Part shown: piece by piece, positions 6,951 through 9,258 of the stretch
Layout: each line of letters starts with the position of its first letter
Position numbering within the stretch: position 1 is the first letter of the stretch
NCBI GenBank assembly: GCA_024278345.1
Contig: JAJRTK010000300.1
Span: forward strand, 1 to 9,258
Direction: 5' to 3'
DNA: 9,258 nt
DNA from: a bacterium
GTDB taxonomy: Bacteria > CSSED10-310 > JAJRTK01
Notes under the pieces: model-generated
The model's database searches: none
The model's input: the letters and a program-made list of their open reading frames with translations, nothing else
Told to the model about the DNA's origin: nothing
Program-made: the position numbers and the translations under genes

Positions 6951-7700
6951 ATGGATTATGAAGGAAAAACATTCGTGTTCACCGGAAAAATGGAGATTGG
7001 CAGTCGCTCCGACATGGAGAGCTTTGCACGGTCGTCCGGCGCCACGGTGGGCCGCTCGGTGACAAAGAATACCGACTACCTTGTCATCGGCAAGCGGGTC
7101 GGCGCGACGAAGCTCAAGAAAGCCGAAAAACATGGCGTGAAAATCTTGACTGAAGAGGAGTTCTTGGGCGCAGCACGGAACGATGTGGATTCCCTGGAAG
7201 ACTATATCCAAGGCCTTGTCAAGAAAGGATTTGACATCACGTACTCTTCCAACGAGGGAGATGGCTTCCAGGCAACCTTTGAGGTCGATTACCCTGAAGA
7301 TGCCGCCAGCGTGGGCGAGGCTCTCCTTTGCCATGCGCGGGTTTCGGAAGTCGTGAAGAAGCGGATGAAGATGGCCCAGGGGATTTCCTACCGTTCCAGG
7401 ACCTTGAAAAATCTTTCAAAAGGTTTTTCGCCTCTTGTGGAAGGTGATGAATCCAGGGGTTGGAGCCGCTCCGTGGACCTTTCCAAGTTTGCCAGGAACT
7501 TTCGAGCGATCAGCGATGATGCCGTGATCTCAGGGACCGTCATCGTCAACGATCTCAAACAGTGCATCGAGGATCTCGGCGTCCTGGCAATTCATGACAA
7601 ACCGCTGGAAGAGAGTGTCATCGTCGTGCATGTCGTTGGCGGTGCCCACAAGAAGAGCGGCCGCCTACAAGGGTTCATCCTCGAGCGCGTTTGGACTTGA
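6951..7700 (+). CDS. Stand-alone BRCT-domain protein with an unrecognised C-terminal domain
   Basis: The protein has 249 residues. Residues 1-75 are a BRCT domain of the NAD-dependent DNA ligase type: GKTFVFTGKM, then SR (18-19), GA (30-31), SVTKNTDYLV (36-45), a basic loop with GATKLKKA, and EEEF (68-71) near the end. No ligase, nuclease or polymerase domain is attached. Residues 85-249 do not match a family I recognise; they look mixed alpha/beta, with a basic stretch around 130-160 and a hydrophobic strand ending in VIVVHVVGG. BRCT domains bind phosphopeptides, DNA ends or partner proteins, so a role in DNA repair or replication scaffolding is inferred, not shown. The RBS is weak (AGAAAG, about 8 bases upstream). 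There is no signal peptide, so it is cytoplasmic. The upstream terminator and a 93-base gap to the dsb genes suggest a monocistronic unit. Confidence 0.8.
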   Translation: MDYEGKTFVFTGKMEIGSRSDMESFARSSGATVGRSVTKNTDYLVIGKRVGATKLKKAEKHGVKILTEEEFLGAARNDVDSLEDYIQGLVKKGFDITYSSNEGDGFQATFEVDYPEDAASVGEALLCHARVSEVVKKRMKMAQGISYRSRTLKNLSKGFSPLVEGDESRGWSRSVDLSKFARNFRAISDDAVISGTVIVNDLKQCIEDLGVLAIHDKPLEESVIVVHVVGGAHKKSGRLQGFILERVWT

Positions 7701-7793
7701 AATGGCCCGGATTCATCGGACTTTACGACCGCAGAGCTGCTGCTTCGCCACCATTCGGAAGGGATTCCGGGTCTAATTCGAAGGGATGACAAA

Positions 7794-8231
7794 ATGGCCG
7801 ATTCCTGCGACTCAGATGACTCGAAGTGGATCTTCCTCTTTTTTTGCTGGCTTCTTGCCAGTATTTCGACACTGGGAAGCCTGTTTTTCAGTGAGATCAT
7901 GCAGTTCCCACCTTGTTCCCTCTGCTGGTACCAGAGGATCTTCTTGTTTCCACTGGTCCTCATCTTCACCGTGAGTCTGTTCCCGTTTGACAAATCCGTC
8001 GTCAAATATGCGCTTCCTCTGGCGATGGTGGGATGGCTTGTGGCCTTCTATCATAACCTGCTCTATTCCGGGATCATCCCCGAAAGCGTGAAGCCGTGCA
8101 GTCAGGGTGTTTCCTGTACCGAAAAGTACATCGAGCTGTTCGGGTTCGTAACGATCCCAATGCTCTCGCTGTTAGCATTTTCCACGATCATTTTTCTTTT
8201 GATCATCCTGAAGAGGAGCGTCTCTCAATGA
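7794..8231 (+). CDS. DsbB/BdbC-family disulfide bond formation protein
   Basis: This 145-residue membrane protein has four predicted transmembrane segments (about 12-32, 46-63, 70-91 and 118-139). The first periplasmic loop carries the quinone-linked CxxC, PCSLCWYQRI (C41, C44), where the CxLCWYQRI signature is typical of the family. The second loop has C102 and C108 (PCSQGVSC), the pair that exchanges disulfides with the DsbA partner. The short length and WYQRI motif fit the BdbC-like subgroup better than E. coli DsbB (about 176 residues). It would reoxidise the DsbA-like protein and pass electrons to membrane quinone. AAGGGA (7781-7786) lies 7 bases before ATG 7794. The stop codon overlaps the next gene's start (ATGA), so the two are translationally coupled. 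Extra cysteines C5 and C18 are not part of the usual set. Confidence 0.9.
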   Translation: MADSCDSDDSKWIFLFFCWLLASISTLGSLFFSEIMQFPPCSLCWYQRIFLFPLVLIFTVSLFPFDKSVVKYALPLAMVGWLVAFYHNLLYSGIIPESVKPCSQGVSCTEKYIELFGFVTIPMLSLLAFSTIIFLLIILKRSVSQ

Positions 8232-8887
8232 AGAAAGAAGCACTCGTCTTGGCCGTGGCCGCTGCCTTGCTAGCAATCTTCGTCATGGGCAGCGTCTACT
8301 ATAAGAATCGGCAGTCCAGTAGGCTGGAGTTTATGGCACAAGAAAATGCTTCCACCTTTGTCAGGGAGCACTCAAGGACTTTGGGGGCCGATGACGCCAA
8401 GGTCTACCTGGTGGAATTCTTCGATCCGGCGTGCGAAACCTGCGGCGCATTCCATCCTTTCGTCAAGGACCTCATGGCGGCACATCCGGGAAAGATCAAG
8501 TTGGTCATGCGATATGCTCCCTTTCACCAAGGGGCGGACCACTTCGTCAAGATCCTGGAAGCCGCGGGCAAGCAGGGGAAATACTGGGAGACCTTGAAAA
8601 TCATGTTCGAGACTCAGTCGGCTTGGGCCAGTCACCACGCCCCGAGGCCGGAGAAGATCTGGCCCTATCTTGCCCGATTGGGGCTCGACCTGGACAAAAT
8701 TCGAGCTGATATGAAGGCCCCGGAGCTCGATGGGCTCATTCAGCAGGACCTCGAGGATGCCAGGACTCTGGGTGTTCAAAAAACGCCGGGCTTCTTCGTC
8801 AACGGAAAGCCGCTCCAGACCTTCGGCTACAATCAGTTGAAGGATCTCGTGGAGTCCGAGGTCAAGCAACTTTACGGAGCCCGTTGA
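8228..8887 (+). CDS. Membrane-anchored DsbA-like thiol:disulfide oxidoreductase
   Basis: The protein has 219 residues. Residues 5-25 form an uncleaved-looking signal anchor without a lipobox, so the catalytic domain would face the periplasm. The thioredoxin-fold active site is FFDPACETCGAF (C69, C72), followed by an alpha-helical insertion and the cis-proline loop KTPGFFVNG (T186, P187). The active-site pair is ETC-type rather than the CPHC of E. coli DsbA, so its redox potential may differ. I chose ATG 8228 because it overlaps the dsbB stop as ATGA and has AAGAGGAG (8211-8218) upstream. The open frame extends further upstream only inside dsbB. The expected role is to introduce or shuffle disulfides in exported proteins, with reoxidation by the adjacent DsbB-like protein. 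No T-tailed terminator follows. Confidence 0.88.
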   Translation: MKKEALVLAVAAALLAIFVMGSVYYKNRQSSRLEFMAQENASTFVREHSRTLGADDAKVYLVEFFDPACETCGAFHPFVKDLMAAHPGKIKLVMRYAPFHQGADHFVKILEAAGKQGKYWETLKIMFETQSAWASHHAPRPEKIWPYLARLGLDLDKIRADMKAPELDGLIQQDLEDARTLGVQKTPGFFVNGKPLQTFGYNQLKDLVESEVKQLYGAR

Positions 8888-9020
8888 AAAGGGGAGGGCG
8901 ACCGATAACCCGGGAGTCCGGGGCGTGCTGGGGCATCAATTCCCGTGGGGTATCCACGCAAGGCGGGACAAAGTTGGAAATAAAAGGAAAACGCGCAGCG
9001 CACAAAAATGTGGGCTGGGA

Positions 9021-9046
9021 TCCCGTTGCCCTTCGTTGCAACGGGA
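9021..9046. repeat. 9-bp hairpin downstream of the dsb operon
   Basis: TCCCGTTGC (9021-9029) and GCAACGGGA (9038-9046) form a perfect 9-bp stem with the loop CCTTCGTT. It is 133 bases past the dsbA-like stop codon. No T-tract follows, so it is not a classical terminator. It could be part of a longer repeat element or stabilise an mRNA 3' end. Confidence 0.45.
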
Positions 9047-9105
9047 AGTTGAGCGAGCTCCCTGGTGGGTGCAGGGCGAAGTCCTGCCAGGGGCGGGAAG
9101 CCGAG

Positions 9106-9163
9106 CGTCAGCGAGACGCGGCCCACAGGGCCGCAGCCAGCGTCCCCGGACGACCGCCGGGTA
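9106..9163. repeat. Dispersed GC-rich palindromic repeat, right copy
   Basis: This is the direct-orientation partner of the element at the left edge (9106-9137 against 1-32, 29 of 32 identical). It holds the same stem, GCGGCCC (9118-9124)/GGGCCGC (9128-9134), preceded by a second dyad, GCGTC (9105-9109)/GACGC (9115-9119). The tail GTCCCCGGACGACCGCCGGG aligns with gaps to the left copy's CCGG-rich tail and with 1461-1481. The presence of related copies in three separate intergenic gaps makes a dispersed genomic repeat more likely than a local duplication. Confidence 0.6.
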
Positions 9164-9258
9164 ACGCGAGGCGTGACCCTTCGAGTCACGCAAACGTGAC
9201 CCGCCGAGCGGAGCGCGGCGCTGCCCGATGCCAAGTTTTTTTTCCGCGACCCATTGTC

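Larger units (their letters stand above)
8888..9258. other. Non-coding hairpin-rich region downstream of dsbA-like gene
   Basis: I find no credible gene in these 371 bases. The open frames on both strands are low-complexity Arg/Pro/Gly products of GC-rich repeats. The sequence is a chain of dyads: CGTGG (8944-8948)/CCACG (8954-8958); TCCCGTTGC (9021-9029)/GCAACGGGA (9038-9046); CCCTGG (9060-9065)/CCAGGG (9087-9092); the repeat at 9106-9163; and GCGTGAC (9171-9177)/GTCACGC (9185-9191). CGTGACCC also recurs at 9195-9202. A T8 run at 9236-9243 lacks a good stem before it. Confidence 0.5.

Noticed and set aside
8872-9234. Minus-strand open frame of 120 codons at the right end
   Set aside because: It runs through the hairpin-rich repeats, has no RBS or domain and overlaps the end of the dsbA-like gene.
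9217-9243. T8 tract as an intrinsic terminator
   Set aside because: The best preceding stem is about 4 bp (GGCG/TGCC) with a 9-base loop, too weak for a confident call.

Overview
This 9.3 kb window comes from a GC-rich bacterial chromosome, probably Gram-negative. The support for that is a secreted repeat protein with a C-terminal anchor resembling CTERM sorting signals, a DsbB/DsbA pair, and intergenic DNA packed with GC-rich palindromic repeats. The sequence does not fix the taxon. Acidobacteriota or Deltaproteobacteria-like lineages would fit, with low confidence. I see no tRNA, rRNA, CRISPR array, transposase or phage gene.

Layout, all genes on the + strand. (1) 1-406: non-coding DNA with a dispersed palindromic repeat, several hairpins and a possible 22-codon leader ORF. 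(2) 407-1429: a kinase-fold phosphotransferase of the APH/hydroxylysine-kinase-like family. (3) 1430-1769: non-coding DNA holding a degenerate repeat copy and then a potentially structured leader. A 9-nt segment of this leader is perfectly complementary to the bases abutting the next gene's Shine-Dalgarno. (4) 1770-6734: a 1654-residue exported protein with a signal peptide, an Ig-like N-terminal domain, 13 tandem carboxypeptidase-regulatory-like beta-sandwich domains, two FN3-like domains and a C-terminal VPAxxWxG + transmembrane + Arg tail. It is followed by a strong intrinsic terminator at 6791-6822. (5) 6951-7700: a stand-alone BRCT-domain protein with an unrecognised C-terminal domain. 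(6) 7794-8887: a two-gene operon, dsbB-like then membrane-anchored dsbA-like, overlapping by ATGA. (7) 8888-9258: non-coding, hairpin-dense DNA that includes a second copy of the repeat found at the left edge.

The DsbB/DsbA pair would form a periplasmic disulfide-forming system. The giant surface protein is a plausible but unproven client, because two of its four cysteines bracket one domain (C1209 and C1284). The phosphotransferase and the BRCT protein have no evident functional link to the others. The two most interesting items are the structured leader of the giant gene and the BRCT fusion. The alternating long/short domain pattern inside the giant protein is also worth a look.
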